64,000 nucleotides of DNA, taken from NCBI RefSeq assembly GCF_015500095.1, contig NZ_CP062983.1, positions 3,720,001 to 3,784,000 of the forward strand. The letters run 5' to 3'. Source of the DNA: Phototrophicus methaneseepsis. GTDB lineage: Bacteria; Chloroflexota; Anaerolineae; Aggregatilineales; Phototrophicaceae. The translations under genes were made by a program, and so were the position numbers. How positions within the stretch are numbered: position 1 is the stretch's first letter; each line of letters starts with the position of its first letter. The notes beneath the pieces were generated by a model, which searched no databases, was not told the origin of the DNA, and saw only the letters and a list, made by a program, of their open reading frames with translations. Shown in pieces: positions 1 to 8,178 of the stretch.

Positions 1-795
1 CCGGGGAATTATCGTTTGGAGCTGTTTATTGATAATTCCCTGGCTGCTCTAGGCGATGTTACAGTAGCAGGCTCACAATCTGGCCCATTGGCTCGTGTGT
101 TTACCAATGTGGAGTTCAGACGTGCTAACAGCCTTGTAGCGGAGCCTAGTGAGAATACAGGAACGAACTTCCCTGACGGTGCTTATACGCTTTATGCTTA
201 TTTTGACTGGGAGCAGATCGAACCGGGGACGTTGTGGACACTTCAGTGGTCTGTGGATAATGAGGTTTTCTACCGTCAAACAATCCCCTGGAGCAGTTCG
301 CTCAGCGGCAGTGATTTTACGATGCAGCTAACAGCGCCCGGCGGCTTGCCAGATGGCACTTATAGTGTGGACTTGCTCATCAATGATATTGTCCTGGCAC
401 AGGGTGAAGTTAGCATTGGTATTGGGCAGTTACCCATTGATCGGCTGAATCAGGCCGAGGGTGTGCGCCTGGGCGGCCAAATCATCGACCTGGAGACCAA
501 CAAGGGCATTGAGGCAGCTAGTATCTTCATCATTAGCGATCAATTCGCTGTTGAAGATTTCGTCAATGTCGAAACAGGTTGGAATGAAAGCCAGCTTTAT
601 GCCGTCGCCACAACAGACCGAGATGGCTATTTTGAGGTTGACCGCCCTCTTCAGTTTGATACGCCTTATAGTGTATTGATTGAAGTCGAGGGGTATCTCC
701 CCGTCAGTGTTGATGGTTATGAAGTGACCCGTGAACGCCTGCAACAAGAAGGCGGTAACCCGCTTGAAATTCTGATACCTTTAACTCGTGACTGA
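1..795 (+). CDS. C-terminal part of a surface protein with a carboxypeptidase-regulatory-like domain (5' truncated)
   Basis: The reading frame is open from base 1 (first codons P-G-N-Y-R) to a TGA at 793-795, so this is the last 264 residues of a longer protein that begins outside the window. The TTG at base 16 has no ribosome site and is not a credible start. The C-terminal third (about residues 155-250) reads like a carboxypeptidase-regulatory/CNA-B type beta-sandwich: GQIIDLETNKGIEAA, then a TDRDGYFEV turn, then VLIEVEGYLPV. The part before it has an alternating hydrophobic pattern typical of extracellular beta domains. Such domains usually decorate exported proteases or surface proteins. 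The catalytic part, if any, is not visible. It ends 24 bp before tlyA and may share its transcript. Confidence 0.6.
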   Translation, partial: PGNYRLELFIDNSLAALGDVTVAGSQSGPLARVFTNVEFRRANSLVAEPSENTGTNFPDGAYTLYAYFDWEQIEPGTLWTLQWSVDNEVFYRQTIPWSSSLSGSDFTMQLTAPGGLPDGTYSVDLLINDIVLAQGEVSIGIGQLPIDRLNQAEGVRLGGQIIDLETNKGIEAASIFIISDQFAVEDFVNVETGWNESQLYAVATTDRDGYFEVDRPLQFDTPYSVLIEVEGYLPVSVDGYEVTRERLQQEGGNPLEILIPLTRD

Positions 796-819
796 TAAAA
801 GGCCGATGAAAGTGAATCC

Positions 820-1611
820 ATGGCGAAGAAACAACGATTAGATATTCTCGTTCATGAGCGCGGTATGGCACCAAGCCGCGCCAAAGCTCAAGCGCTTATC
901 ATGGCGGGAGATGTCTTTGTAAATGGAGAGCGCGTCGATAAAGCAGGCACTCGTTTTGCTGATGATGTAGAAATATTCGTCAAGGCACAGCCCCCTTATG
1001 TGAGCCGGGGCGGCGAGAAGTTAGCCGGTGCTCTGGAGGCTTTTTCATTTGATGTGAGCGAGATGGTCGCCGCTGATGTTGGCGCAAGTACCGGCGGCTT
1101 TACAGATTGCCTACTGCAAAAAAATGCAAAAAAAGTCTATGCAATTGACGTTGGCTATGGGCAGCTAGCACACAAATTGCGCATTGATGAACGCGTTATC
1201 GTTATGGAACGCACCAATGCCCGTTATCTGGATGCACTGCCGGAACAAATTGATCTCGCTGTGATTGACGCGTCGTTTATCTCCCTCAAACTTTTGCTGC
1301 CCAAAGTCAAATTATGGATGAAACCCCAAGCCCATGTTATTGCCTTAATCAAGCCGCAGTTTGAAGCTGGTAAATCGCAGGTCGGTAAAGGTGGCGTTGT
1401 CAAAGATCAAGACGTTCACGCTCAGATTTTGCGTGATATTCTGCATACCTCGATCGAAGAAGGTTTCCAGGTTGCTGGTCTAACAATCTCCCCTATCAAA
1501 GGGCTAAAAGAAGGCAATACGGAATTCCTTACATGGCTAACCTGGGGTAACGAGCCAACAGACTTTGATCTTGATCAAGCGATTATGACCGTGCTTGAAA
1601 TGGATATATAA
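820..1611 (+). CDS. tlyA: TlyA family rRNA 2'-O-methyltransferase / hemolysin A
   Basis: 263 residues, the normal length for TlyA. An N-terminal S4 RNA-binding domain (about residues 4-65, LDILVHERGMAPSRAKAQ) is followed by an FtsJ-type SAM methyltransferase domain (about 63-245). The SAM-binding motif DVGASTGGFTDCLL is present, as are the catalytic Lys/Asp/Lys elements in SRGGEKL, DLAVIDASF and ALIKPQFEAG. Known TlyA proteins methylate the ribose of C1409 in 16S rRNA, and some also C1920 in 23S rRNA. The 2'-O-cytidine role here follows from family membership. The ATG at 820 has only a weak purine-rich ribosome site. It stands between the truncated surface protein and lepA, all on the plus strand. 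Confidence 0.9.
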   Translation: MAKKQRLDILVHERGMAPSRAKAQALIMAGDVFVNGERVDKAGTRFADDVEIFVKAQPPYVSRGGEKLAGALEAFSFDVSEMVAADVGASTGGFTDCLLQKNAKKVYAIDVGYGQLAHKLRIDERVIVMERTNARYLDALPEQIDLAVIDASFISLKLLLPKVKLWMKPQAHVIALIKPQFEAGKSQVGKGGVVKDQDVHAQILRDILHTSIEEGFQVAGLTISPIKGLKEGNTEFLTWLTWGNEPTDFDLDQAIMTVLEMDI

Positions 1612-1713
1612 CACGCTTTCGCGACTCGCTTAAGTGGGCTGGTCTATACGCGTCTTGTATGAACCGCTATAATCAAATGATCTTGATACCGCCCATTGGC
1701 ACCTAGGTAGCTC

Positions 1714-3519
1714 ATGACGCAATCGCATATTCGTAATTTCTCAATCATCGCACACGTTGACCATGGTAAGAGTACCCTGGCCGACCGTATGCTGGAAATG
1801 ACTCAGACAGTCGCTGACCGCAAGATGCAAGCGCAGCTCCTTGATAGTATGGATCTGGAGCGCGAACGCGGTGTGACGATCAAAGCTTCTGCCGTTCGGA
1901 TGATGTACAAAGCAAAAGACGGCGAGACTTACATGATTAACCTGATCGACACGCCCGGTCATGTAGACTTTACCTATGAAGTGAGCCGCGCTTTACAGGC
2001 CTGTGAAGGTGCGCTCCTCGTTGTTGACGCCAGCCAGGGCATTGAGGCCCAAACGCTGACAAACGTCTACTTAGCGCTAGAGCAAGACCTTGAAGTTCTG
2101 CCTGTTGTGAACAAGATCGACTTGCCAGCAGCCCAACCTGATGAAGTCGCCCAGGAGTTGGAGAACCTCATCGGCACCCCCGCAGAAGAGATTTTGCGTA
2201 TTTCCGCCAAGAGCGGTATTGGGGTGGCTGATGTGCTGGAACTGGTCGTAAAAGAGGTGCCCCCGCCCACTGGTAATGAGGATGCTCCGGCGCGCGCGCT
2301 GGTATTTGATTCACACTATGATGTTTATAAAGGTGTTGTCGCCTATGTGCGCGTCGTCGATGGTGAATTTAAGCCACGCGACCAGTTCCAGCTTATGGCG
2401 ACACACGCTAAGTTCGACCCAGTTGAGATTGGCGTGTTTAATCCGGTGATGGTCCCTGTAGAAAGCCTGAAAGCTGGTGAGGTCGGTTATATTGCGACAG
2501 GCTTAAAGACAATGCAGGAATGCCGTGTGGGTGATACGATCACACTGGCTAACAAAGGGGCTGAAAAACCGCTCCCTGGCTATAAGCAAGTCAAGCCGAT
2601 GGTCTTTGCAGGCATCTACCCTACAGACAATGATGACTATCCAGAACTACGTGATGCGCTCGAGAAATTACAACTTAACGATGCATCGCTGGTATATGAG
2701 CCAGAGACATCACAGGCATTGAATTTTGGCTTTCGTGTGGGCTTCCTTGGTTTGTTCCATATGGAGATCGTACAGGAGCGCCTTGAACGAGAGTATGACC
2801 TCGATATCTTAGCGACTGCACCCAGCGTAAAGTATGAGGTCATCAAGAAAGACGGCACAAGTATCTTTATTGATAGTCCTGCTCAGATGCCTGATGAAAA
2901 TGTTATTGCTGAGGTGCGCGAGCCATGGATGAAGATACAGATTTACACGCCGCAGAATTATATCGGCGGCATCATGGATCTTGTGATTAAGAAGCGTGGC
3001 GAAGTCGTCACAACTGAATACTTGGATGCGAACCGTGTCATTCTGCACTACCTTATGCCTCTGTCAGAGGTTATTGTCGATTTCTATGATCGTCTGAAGA
3101 GTATTTCTCAGGGGTATGCGAGCTTAGACTATCAGTTAGATGATTACCGAGCAGATGACCTTGTGAAGTTGGATGTCCTTGTGAATAACGAGCCGATTGA
3201 TGCGCTTGCGATGATTGTCCATAGAGATCATGCGTATCATAAGGGACAGAAGCTCGTAAGTAAGCTAAAAGAGCTTATTCCTCGTCAGATGTTTGCTGTG
3301 CCTGTACAGGCTGCTGTGGGGAAACGCGTGATCTCTCGTGCGAATATCAGTGCCATGCGTAAGGATGTCCTCGCTAAGTGTTATGGTGGTGATATTACGC
3401 GTAAGAAGAAATTGCTAGAAAAGCAGAAAAAAGGCAAGAAGCGCATGAAGATGGTTGGTGCGGTAGAAGTGCCGCAGGAAGCCTTCATGGCGCTTCTGAG
3501 CCTGGATGACGACGATTAG
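1714..3519 (+). CDS. lepA: Elongation factor 4 (LepA), ribosomal back-translocase GTPase
   Basis: 601 residues, full length for LepA/EF4. The GTPase domain carries G1 AHVDHGKST, the RERGVTIKA switch I region, G3 DTPGHVDF and G4 NKIDLP. EF-G-like domains II, III and V follow (for example [19 protein letters not shown]), and then the LepA-specific C-terminal domain with [14 protein letters not shown] and the conserved basic tail. It acts on the ribosome, reversing or remodelling translocation. The ATG at 1714 is where family homology begins. A TATAAT-like -10 hexamer is visible at 1668-1673 in the gap after tlyA, but no convincing -35 goes with it. The stop codon overlaps the convergent gene on the minus strand by 4 bp. 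Confidence 0.97.
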   Translation: MTQSHIRNFSIIAHVDHGKSTLADRMLEMTQTVADRKMQAQLLDSMDLERERGVTIKASAVRMMYKAKDGETYMINLIDTPGHVDFTYEVSRALQACEGALLVVDASQGIEAQTLTNVYLALEQDLEVLPVVNKIDLPAAQPDEVAQELENLIGTPAEEILRISAKSGIGVADVLELVVKEVPPPTGNEDAPARALVFDSHYDVYKGVVAYVRVVDGEFKPRDQFQLMATHAKFDPVEIGVFNPVMVPVESLKAGEVGYIATGLKTMQECRVGDTITLANKGAEKPLPGYKQVKPMVFAGIYPTDNDDYPELRDALEKLQLNDASLVYEPETSQALNFGFRVGFLGLFHMEIVQERLEREYDLDILATAPSVKYEVIKKDGTSIFIDSPAQMPDENVIAEVREPWMKIQIYTPQNYIGGIMDLVIKKRGEVVTTEYLDANRVILHYLMPLSEVIVDFYDRLKSISQGYASLDYQLDDYRADDLVKLDVLVNNEPIDALAMIVHRDHAYHKGQKLVSKLKELIPRQMFAVPVQAAVGKRVISRANISAMRKDVLAKCYGGDITRKKKLLEKQKKGKKRMKMVGAVEVPQEAFMALLSLDDDD

Positions 3520-4088
3520 AGTGTGTTCGTCATATCTTGGAGAATAGATTGAGCAAGGGACGCGTGTAGCGTCCCTTTTGCTTCCAGCGATCGTATGATC
3601 GCTGGAAGATCAATGAGCGTACTAAAGCCGACAGATTCGGGTAATGATGGGCTGCTTCCATACAATGCAAGCATATTGATTATACGCAGGCCAACGCGAT
3701 CCGCATCTTTGAGAAGCTGCGAAAATGTATCCTGACTAGTTGTGTGATTGGTGATTAGGCAAGTTGGGTGCCCAACATCGTAAGCGCCAACGAAATCAAT
3801 CACAGGGTTTCCTGTATGATGGTCGTAGTAGACAAGGGGTATTTCGCTAGTCAGGCTTATCGCCTGTGCGATTGACAGTGAATCTTGTAAACAGACGAGC
3901 CTATCAACACCATACGTGCTGATTTTGTCCTGCCCTATCTGCCCTAATGCTAGAAGTAACTCAGGGTATGATGGCATTAGCGCACTATTGAAAATCCACT
4001 TCTTGACATGTCCATCAATAACAAAATGCCCAAATTGAATTGTGCCGGTTTGGAGCAGTATTTCCCCAAGTGCTTCAGGCGTGATCAT
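3516..4088 (-). CDS. Orotate phosphoribosyltransferase-like protein lacking PRPP-binding and catalytic residues
   Basis: 190 residues with the PyrE-like fold pattern: [19 protein letters not shown] at the N-terminus, a PSYPELL segment, [15 protein letters not shown], and [14 protein letters not shown]. At the position of the PRPP-binding motif (family pattern V-V-I/V-D-D-x-x-T-T-G) the sequence reads [11 protein letters not shown], so both acidic residues are gone. The KExKxHGT-type catalytic loop is replaced by YDHHTGNPV. This is therefore probably a pseudoenzyme or ligand-binding paralogue, not a functional OPRT. The start overlaps the stop of the OMP-decarboxylase-like gene by 4 bp (ATGA), so the two are almost certainly co-translated. 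The family call is from eye alignment only. Confidence 0.7.
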   Translation of the reverse strand: MITPEALGEILLQTGTIQFGHFVIDGHVKKWIFNSALMPSYPELLLALGQIGQDKISTYGVDRLVCLQDSLSIAQAISLTSEIPLVYYDHHTGNPVIDFVGAYDVGHPTCLITNHTTSQDTFSQLLKDADRVGLRIINMLALYGSSPSLPESVGFSTLIDLPAIIRSLEAKGTLHASLAQSILQDMTNTL

Positions 4089-4657
4089 GCATGGCCTCTC
4101 AGTGTCAGGATATAAGCACGGACCTGCTCAGCAAAATCATCGCCATGGCCCCTAAATAAGGTATCCTCACCTGTGACGCGGATTGTCGTCTGGTCACTGG
4201 CGAACAATATTGCATTGCCTACAGCCGGCAGACATTGAATGGCACCATAAGGCGCATGAGTGCGATAATAATCGACATCTTCTTTTCGATAGACTGTAAT
4301 AGCATCGACATCGAAAGCCGTACGCTCTGTCATGGCTGAATACGTCGGACCAACAAATGGTCCATGTAGGATTTTCACTGTTTCCAGGTCAAGGAGCCCA
4401 ATCGCGCGCTCTAAAGCTCTCGCCCCCGCCCCTGCCAGTGCCATATAGGCTGCAAAATCAAAGATATATGCACAAACAATATCCTGTGTTGCTTCAATAA
4501 TGGCACGACTAAATGGCAAAAATGGATCGTCATAGCGCTGGATCGGGAGCGGCAAACGATCCAAACGAGGGCTTAACAGCAGCGCAATATCACTTGAGCG
4601 GCGCTGCTGTGCTATTGCCAATTTCTCTTCAAAACGGGGCATTTTAGGCTTGCTCAC
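4085..4657 (-). CDS. Type-2 OMP decarboxylase-like protein lacking the catalytic Asp-Lys-Asp motif
   Basis: 190 residues, against roughly 270-280 for type-2 PyrF. The N-terminal half follows PyrF closely: FEEKLAIAQQRRSS, RLDRLP, FSRAIIEATQDIVCAY, then ALERAI. The region FDVDAITV matches the usual FGADAVTV strand. The catalytic motif normally read as D-A-K-R-G-D-I is here HGPFVGP, with no Asp or Lys kept. About 80 residues of the central and late barrel appear to be missing before a C-terminal piece (DDFAEQVRAYILTLR) that matches the PyrF end. I infer a catalytically dead paralogue kept as an intact gene. It overlaps the cinA-like gene by 14 bp upstream and the OPRT-like gene by 4 bp downstream. 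Confidence 0.7.
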   Translation of the reverse strand: MSKPKMPRFEEKLAIAQQRRSSDIALLLSPRLDRLPLPIQRYDDPFLPFSRAIIEATQDIVCAYIFDFAAYMALAGAGARALERAIGLLDLETVKILHGPFVGPTYSAMTERTAFDVDAITVYRKEDVDYYRTHAPYGAIQCLPAVGNAILFASDQTTIRVTGEDTLFRGHGDDFAEQVRAYILTLRGHA

Positions 4658-5888
4658 TTTCTTTCAGCATGCGCCACCCGCGAGAGAATAACCATTGGCT
4701 TACCCAATCCCTTGTCAGATCAAACTGACTGCCAAAACCATAAGCTCGTGATTCAACACGCCCATCAATATAGACTGCGGCAACTGTGGCATAATCAATA
4801 TCCGCCTGTTCCTTCACATCTGGCAGGCTAAGCACGGCAAAAGTCACATCGACCCCTGAGTCCTTAGCGATGCGTTCTGCCACGAGATGGGCCTTTTCGC
4901 GCATATTTGAGGCATTAGAGAACGATTCCTCCCCCACTAGAATCTCGTCTGGGTGATTAAAGTGGTAAGTTTCGCTGACGAGACCTGGATACTCTGGTTG
5001 TAGTCGATGAATAATCGCATCGTTAATGCCCGCTTCCAACAATGCAATCGTCCGATTTTGGGCTTGCAGCAATTTGGCGAAGACCTCTTCTATAACATCA
5101 GATTCTTCCCCAAAAATATAGTCTCCAGCACGTTCATAAACCCGCTGAACAACCGAATCAATCATGGCATCCGCCGCAGCCATATCTATTGCTTTGGTGG
5201 TGATGCGCACATCAATAACCCCCTGATGCGCCGCAAGCCCGATTGTGGGATTAGCCATATTGAGCAGCTCATCGCCCAGCAACTCATCCAATGCACTCTC
5301 ACCAATACCGCCTGTTTTCAACGTCCGCGCTTTGATGATGCCCAGATTATATTTTTCACGCAGATAAGGTATCACAGCGTCTTGCATCAAGAACTTCATT
5401 TCCCGTGGAACACCTGGCAAACTCACAATAACCTTATTGCCAACCTCTACCCGGAAAGAAGGCGCCGTACCAACAGGGTTTTCAATCACAGCAGCGCCTT
5501 CCGGTAAAAAGGCCTGCCGCTTATTATTCTCTGTGATGCGTGCGCGAAATGACGCGAACCGCTCCACAATTGCCTGGAACAATTCTTCATGATAGATAAG
5601 ATCGCGGTCCAGCGCCTGGGCGATGGCTGCACGCGTCATATCATCAACAGTAGGGCCAAGCCCACCACAGGTAATGATAATATCGGCACGCTCAAGCGCG
5701 ATGTTGAGCGCCTGAGCAATGCGCCCCACGTTGTCGCCTACGCTCGTCATAAAATAAAGATTGACACCCAGATCTCGCAGTTGCTGAGCAATATAAACAG
5801 AATTTGTATCTGTCAAGGCACCGAGCAAAAGTTCTGTGCCAATTGCAATGACTTCAGCATTGATATTGTCAAACGGATTGTCGACCAT
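4644..5888 (-). CDS. cinA: CinA-like protein with a degenerate NMN-amidase domain
   Basis: 414 residues from the ATG at 5888, chosen because AAAGGA stands just upstream at good spacing and CinA homology (AEVIAIGTELLLGALTDTN) starts there; the frame extends upstream to 5996 without support. The N-terminal MoaB/Mog-like domain (about 10-175) keeps TCGGLGPTVDDMTR, FLPEGA and SLPGVPREM. A KH-like middle domain follows. The C-terminal domain should hold the ESCTGG motif of the nicotinamide-nucleotide amidase, but the matching stretch is LLEAGINDAIIHRL, so the catalytic Ser and the Cys and Gly around it are absent. The N-terminal domain may still act on ADP-ribose or CoA-type pyrophosphates, as proposed for CinA. 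It is the first gene of a three-gene overlapping unit. Confidence 0.85.
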   Translation of the reverse strand: MVDNPFDNINAEVIAIGTELLLGALTDTNSVYIAQQLRDLGVNLYFMTSVGDNVGRIAQALNIALERADIIITCGGLGPTVDDMTRAAIAQALDRDLIYHEELFQAIVERFASFRARITENNKRQAFLPEGAAVIENPVGTAPSFRVEVGNKVIVSLPGVPREMKFLMQDAVIPYLREKYNLGIIKARTLKTGGIGESALDELLGDELLNMANPTIGLAAHQGVIDVRITTKAIDMAAADAMIDSVVQRVYERAGDYIFGEESDVIEEVFAKLLQAQNRTIALLEAGINDAIIHRLQPEYPGLVSETYHFNHPDEILVGEESFSNASNMREKAHLVAERIAKDSGVDVTFAVLSLPDVKEQADIDYATVAAVYIDGRVESRAYGFGSQFDLTRDWVSQWLFSRGWRMLKESEQA

Positions 5889-6097
5889 TTCATTTCCTTT
5901 TTTGACATAAAATGCGCCACAAAAAGCTGCGAGATATTCTACATCACTGATCTCGCAGCGGGGGTAGCAACAATTCAGATGGCCTAAAAACATCATTTAG
6001 TTTACAAGTGTAAATTTACTGAACAAAAACACAGTCATCATGACCATGCTGATGATTAATATAACAAAAAAACCATGTATTTCGCTCCCTACCAATC

Positions 6098-6126
6098 TTT
6101 GCAATTTCCAGGTTTCGGATTATAAT
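6098..6126 (+). promoter_or_regulatory. Probable sigma-70 promoter of the MalK-like ATPase gene
   Basis: A perfect TATAAT -10 box stands at 6121-6126, with TTTGCA at 6098-6103 as a -35 (4 of 6 matches) and a 17-bp spacer. The predicted transcript starts near 6133, giving a leader of about 100 nt before the GTG at 6237. The rest of the 5889-6236 gap is AT-rich and holds no supported gene. Confidence 0.55.
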
Positions 6127-6236
6127 CTGCTCAGATACAGGGGTTTGTGGGCTGCAAATAATTCGTGCAACCTGCCCAACCTTAAAAATGTAAATAGTAA
6201 GAATACTTCAAACCAAACATTGATCGGAGGACATCT

Positions 6237-7382
6237 GTGGCTGGTGTAACATTTGATCATGTTTACAAGCGTTTCGGTGACGCAACGGTTGTAACTGATC
6301 TAACTATTGATATTCATGATAAAGAATTTGTTGTCTTTGTAGGTCCATCTGGGTGTGGTAAGTCCACCAGCCTGCGTATGCTGGCAGGTTTGGAAGAAAT
6401 CTCTGAAGGCCGTATCATGATCGGCGACCGCGTTGTTAACAACGTCGCTCCAAAAGATCGTGACATTGCAATGGTGTTCCAGAGCTACGCGCTGTATCCT
6501 CACATGACCGTCTACGACAACATGGCATTCGGCCTCAAACTACGTAAAACTCCTAAGCAAATTATCGACGAACGCGTTCATGAATCGGCCAAGAGCCTGG
6601 GTATCGAGCATCTTCTGGATCGCCGCCCCCGTCAGCTCTCTGGCGGCCAGCGCCAGCGTGTTGCTGTAGGGCGCGCCATCGTGCGTGAACCAGCCGTGTT
6701 CTTGATGGATGAACCACTTTCTAACCTGGATGCAAAGCTTCGTGTAGAAGCTCGCTCTTTCATCAGCAAGTTGCACCAGCGCCTTGAAACGACCTTCATT
6801 TACGTGACACACGACCAAGTCGAAGCTATGACAATGGGGTCCCGCATTGTTGTGCTCAACGCAGGTCGTCTACAGCAGATCGACACGCCGTTCAACCTGT
6901 ATCACAACCCGCGTAACGTCTTCGTTGGCGGCTTCATCGGTAGCCCATCAATGAACTTCTTTGATGCGAAATTGCTGCCTGGTGATGGTGATTCAATCAT
7001 TGTCGATACCAACGTCTTCCAGCTCGCCGTCCCGCCGAGCCGCGCAGAACCTTATCGCAGCCATATCGGACAGGAAGTTATCCTCGGTGTGCGTCCGGAA
7101 GATATTCATGACATTGAGTTCCAGCCGCCTGGCATCACCCCGGCTAATATCGAAGCCAATGTCGAAGTGATCGAACAGATGGGCCATGAAATGATCATCT
7201 ACCTTGAAGAAGGTGGTAAGAACTTCATTGCTCGTACCGATCCTCGTACTCAGAGCACTGTTGGTAGCCGTATGGGTGTTGTCATCAACCTGGATAACAT
7301 GCACCTGTTCGACCGTAACACAGAAGACTCACTCGCTTACGAGTACAAGAAAGAAATGCTTGAGCGCGAAGTTGCCAAATAA
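6237..7382 (+). CDS. MalK/UgpC/MsmX-type sugar ABC transporter ATP-binding protein
   Basis: 381 residues from a GTG start with an excellent ribosome site (GGAGG at 6226-6230, 6-nt spacer). The ABC domain has Walker [10 protein letters not shown], the Q-loop in [12 protein letters not shown], signature [14 protein letters not shown], Walker [17 protein letters not shown] and the H-loop in [10 protein letters not shown]. The C-terminal 130 residues form the TOBE/regulatory domain typical of carbohydrate importers ([10 protein letters not shown]). No permease or solute-binding gene is adjacent, so this looks like a shared ATPase serving several CUT1 sugar importers encoded elsewhere, as known for MsmX. 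That role is inferred from isolation. It has its own promoter and terminator. Confidence 0.9.
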   Translation: MAGVTFDHVYKRFGDATVVTDLTIDIHDKEFVVFVGPSGCGKSTSLRMLAGLEEISEGRIMIGDRVVNNVAPKDRDIAMVFQSYALYPHMTVYDNMAFGLKLRKTPKQIIDERVHESAKSLGIEHLLDRRPRQLSGGQRQRVAVGRAIVREPAVFLMDEPLSNLDAKLRVEARSFISKLHQRLETTFIYVTHDQVEAMTMGSRIVVLNAGRLQQIDTPFNLYHNPRNVFVGGFIGSPSMNFFDAKLLPGDGDSIIVDTNVFQLAVPPSRAEPYRSHIGQEVILGVRPEDIHDIEFQPPGITPANIEANVEVIEQMGHEMIIYLEEGGKNFIARTDPRTQSTVGSRMGVVINLDNMHLFDRNTEDSLAYEYKKEMLEREVAK

Positions 7383-7405
7383 GCGCCCTCAGCACCAGCA
7401 ACAAG

Positions 7406-7440
7406 AAAAGAGCCCGTCTCGTATGAGACGGGCTCTTTTT
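7406..7440. terminator. Bidirectional intrinsic terminator
   Basis: A perfect 12-bp stem (AGAGCCCGTCTC and its complement, 7409-7420 and 7425-7436) with a GTAT loop is followed by a T run and preceded by an A run. It can terminate both the ATPase transcript (+) and the DUF35 transcript (-). Confidence 0.9.
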
Positions 7441-7492
7441 GCATTAACAGGCAACCTGTATCAAAAACCTGTAAGCAAACGAATTGAATGGG

Positions 7493-7795
7493 TTAGCTAC
7501 CAAGCACCTTGCGGAACTTATAGCCATAAACAATCATGCCCTCACGGCCTTCAGTCGCCAATTTACGCGTCACCATTTCGACGCGATCCCCAATAGCGAT
7601 TTCGCCATCTGTATCCGTAATCTGGGCCGTCACGATTGGACCTTCATCCAAACGTACCAGGGCCAGCATATATGGAGCCTGGGATTCAAACCCGGCTGGG
7701 GGGTCTTGTACGACCGTATATGTATACACTTCACCATAGCCAGAAAAATCAAATGATTCCCCTTGTTCAATGGTGCTGTTGAGCGGCGCAACCAT
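7493..7795 (-). CDS. DUF35-type OB-fold protein (acyl-CoA/HMG-CoA synthase partner)
   Basis: 100 residues covering only the OB-fold half of a DUF35 protein: GYGEVYTYTVVQDPPAGFE, APYMLALVRLDEGPIVTAQ, IGDRVEMVTRKL and IVYGYKF all fit the family. In archaea such proteins bridge thiolase and HMG-CoA synthase and bind CoA intermediates. The zinc-ribbon half that normally precedes it is absent. The gene just upstream encodes what looks like that half, in the same frame but separated by two stop codons (TAG at 7820-7822 and TGA at 7811-7813). The ATG at 7795 has AGAGGA about 10 nt upstream. It is the last gene of the mevalonate block. Confidence 0.75.
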   Translation of the reverse strand: MVAPLNSTIEQGESFDFSGYGEVYTYTVVQDPPAGFESQAPYMLALVRLDEGPIVTAQITDTDGEIAIGDRVEMVTRKLATEGREGMIVYGYKFRKVLGS

Positions 7796-7819
7796 CAGGT
7801 ACGTGTCCTCTCAGACTAA

Positions 7820-7996
7820 CTATGCAACCCGTACTGGCTTCTCGGTGGAAACCTTGGTGGCAACTTCAGCAACAGTCGTGGCAACGGCGACGACTGCAAC
7901 GGGGCGATTCAACATCGTTGCATTGCCGTCGGAGTAACGAACGCCGTTCAAGCGATATAGCTGCTGCTTCATACGCCAGTGACGAGGAACCTGCAT
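7820..7996 (-). CDS. 58-residue protein resembling a cysteine-less DUF35 N-terminal segment
   Basis: The ATG at 7996 has an ideal ribosome site (AAGGAG, 8-nt spacer), which decides the start over upstream ATGs in the same frame. The first 35 residues (VPRHWRMKQQLYRLNGVRY, then NRPVAV) follow the N-terminal helix of DUF35 proteins, whose usual pattern is P-R-x-W-R followed by R-Y-x-L-x-G. The four zinc-ribbon cysteines that should come next are absent; the tail is Ala/Val/Thr-rich. It lies exactly in frame with the OB-fold gene 25 nt downstream. Either a DUF35 protein has split and lost its zinc, or this is a small subunit of its own. The homology is short, so the call is moderate. Confidence 0.55.
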   Translation of the reverse strand: MQVPRHWRMKQQLYRLNGVRYSDGNATMLNRPVAVVAVATTVAEVATKVSTEKPVRVA

Positions 7997-8178
7997 GATG
8001 AATACTCCTTGGAACTGATACTTTCGATATTTGGGCCTCTTATGAGGACCGATGCTGTTCAGCACAATGCTTGTGCTTTTTAGCACGAACACATGGCTAG
8101 TTTATGCTGTTCTCGCTCTCAAAAGCTCTCATGAGAGTCTCTCAGCCTACCAAACGCTATCAAATCGCGCTGAATTGA
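7997..8178 (-). promoter_or_regulatory. Structured leader upstream of the split DUF35 genes
   Basis: This 182-bp gap on the minus strand contains the 16-bp element shared with the mvaA promoter region (8119-8134, inside the perfect palindrome CTCTCATGAGAG at 8126-8137). Three short hairpins follow on the way to the start codon: GTGCT/AGCAC at 8072-8085, GCTG/CAGC just below it near 8053-8062, and CCTC/GAGG around 8036-8049. A separate promoter for the DUF35 genes is likely, because the gap after the thiolase-like gene is much larger than elsewhere in the operon. Confidence 0.4.

Noticed and set aside
5007-5507. 166-codon open frame antisense to cinA
   Set aside because: It has no ribosome site or domain and is a mirror of the conserved CinA N-terminal region.
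6040-6249. 69-codon frame upstream of the MalK-like ATPase gene
   Set aside because: It covers the predicted promoter, has no ribosome site, overlaps the real GTG start and shows no recognisable domain.
8001-8092. Upstream extension of the 58-residue DUF35-like gene to an ATG at 8092
   Set aside because: The ATG at 7996 has an ideal ribosome site and the homology begins there. The extension covers hairpins of the leader.
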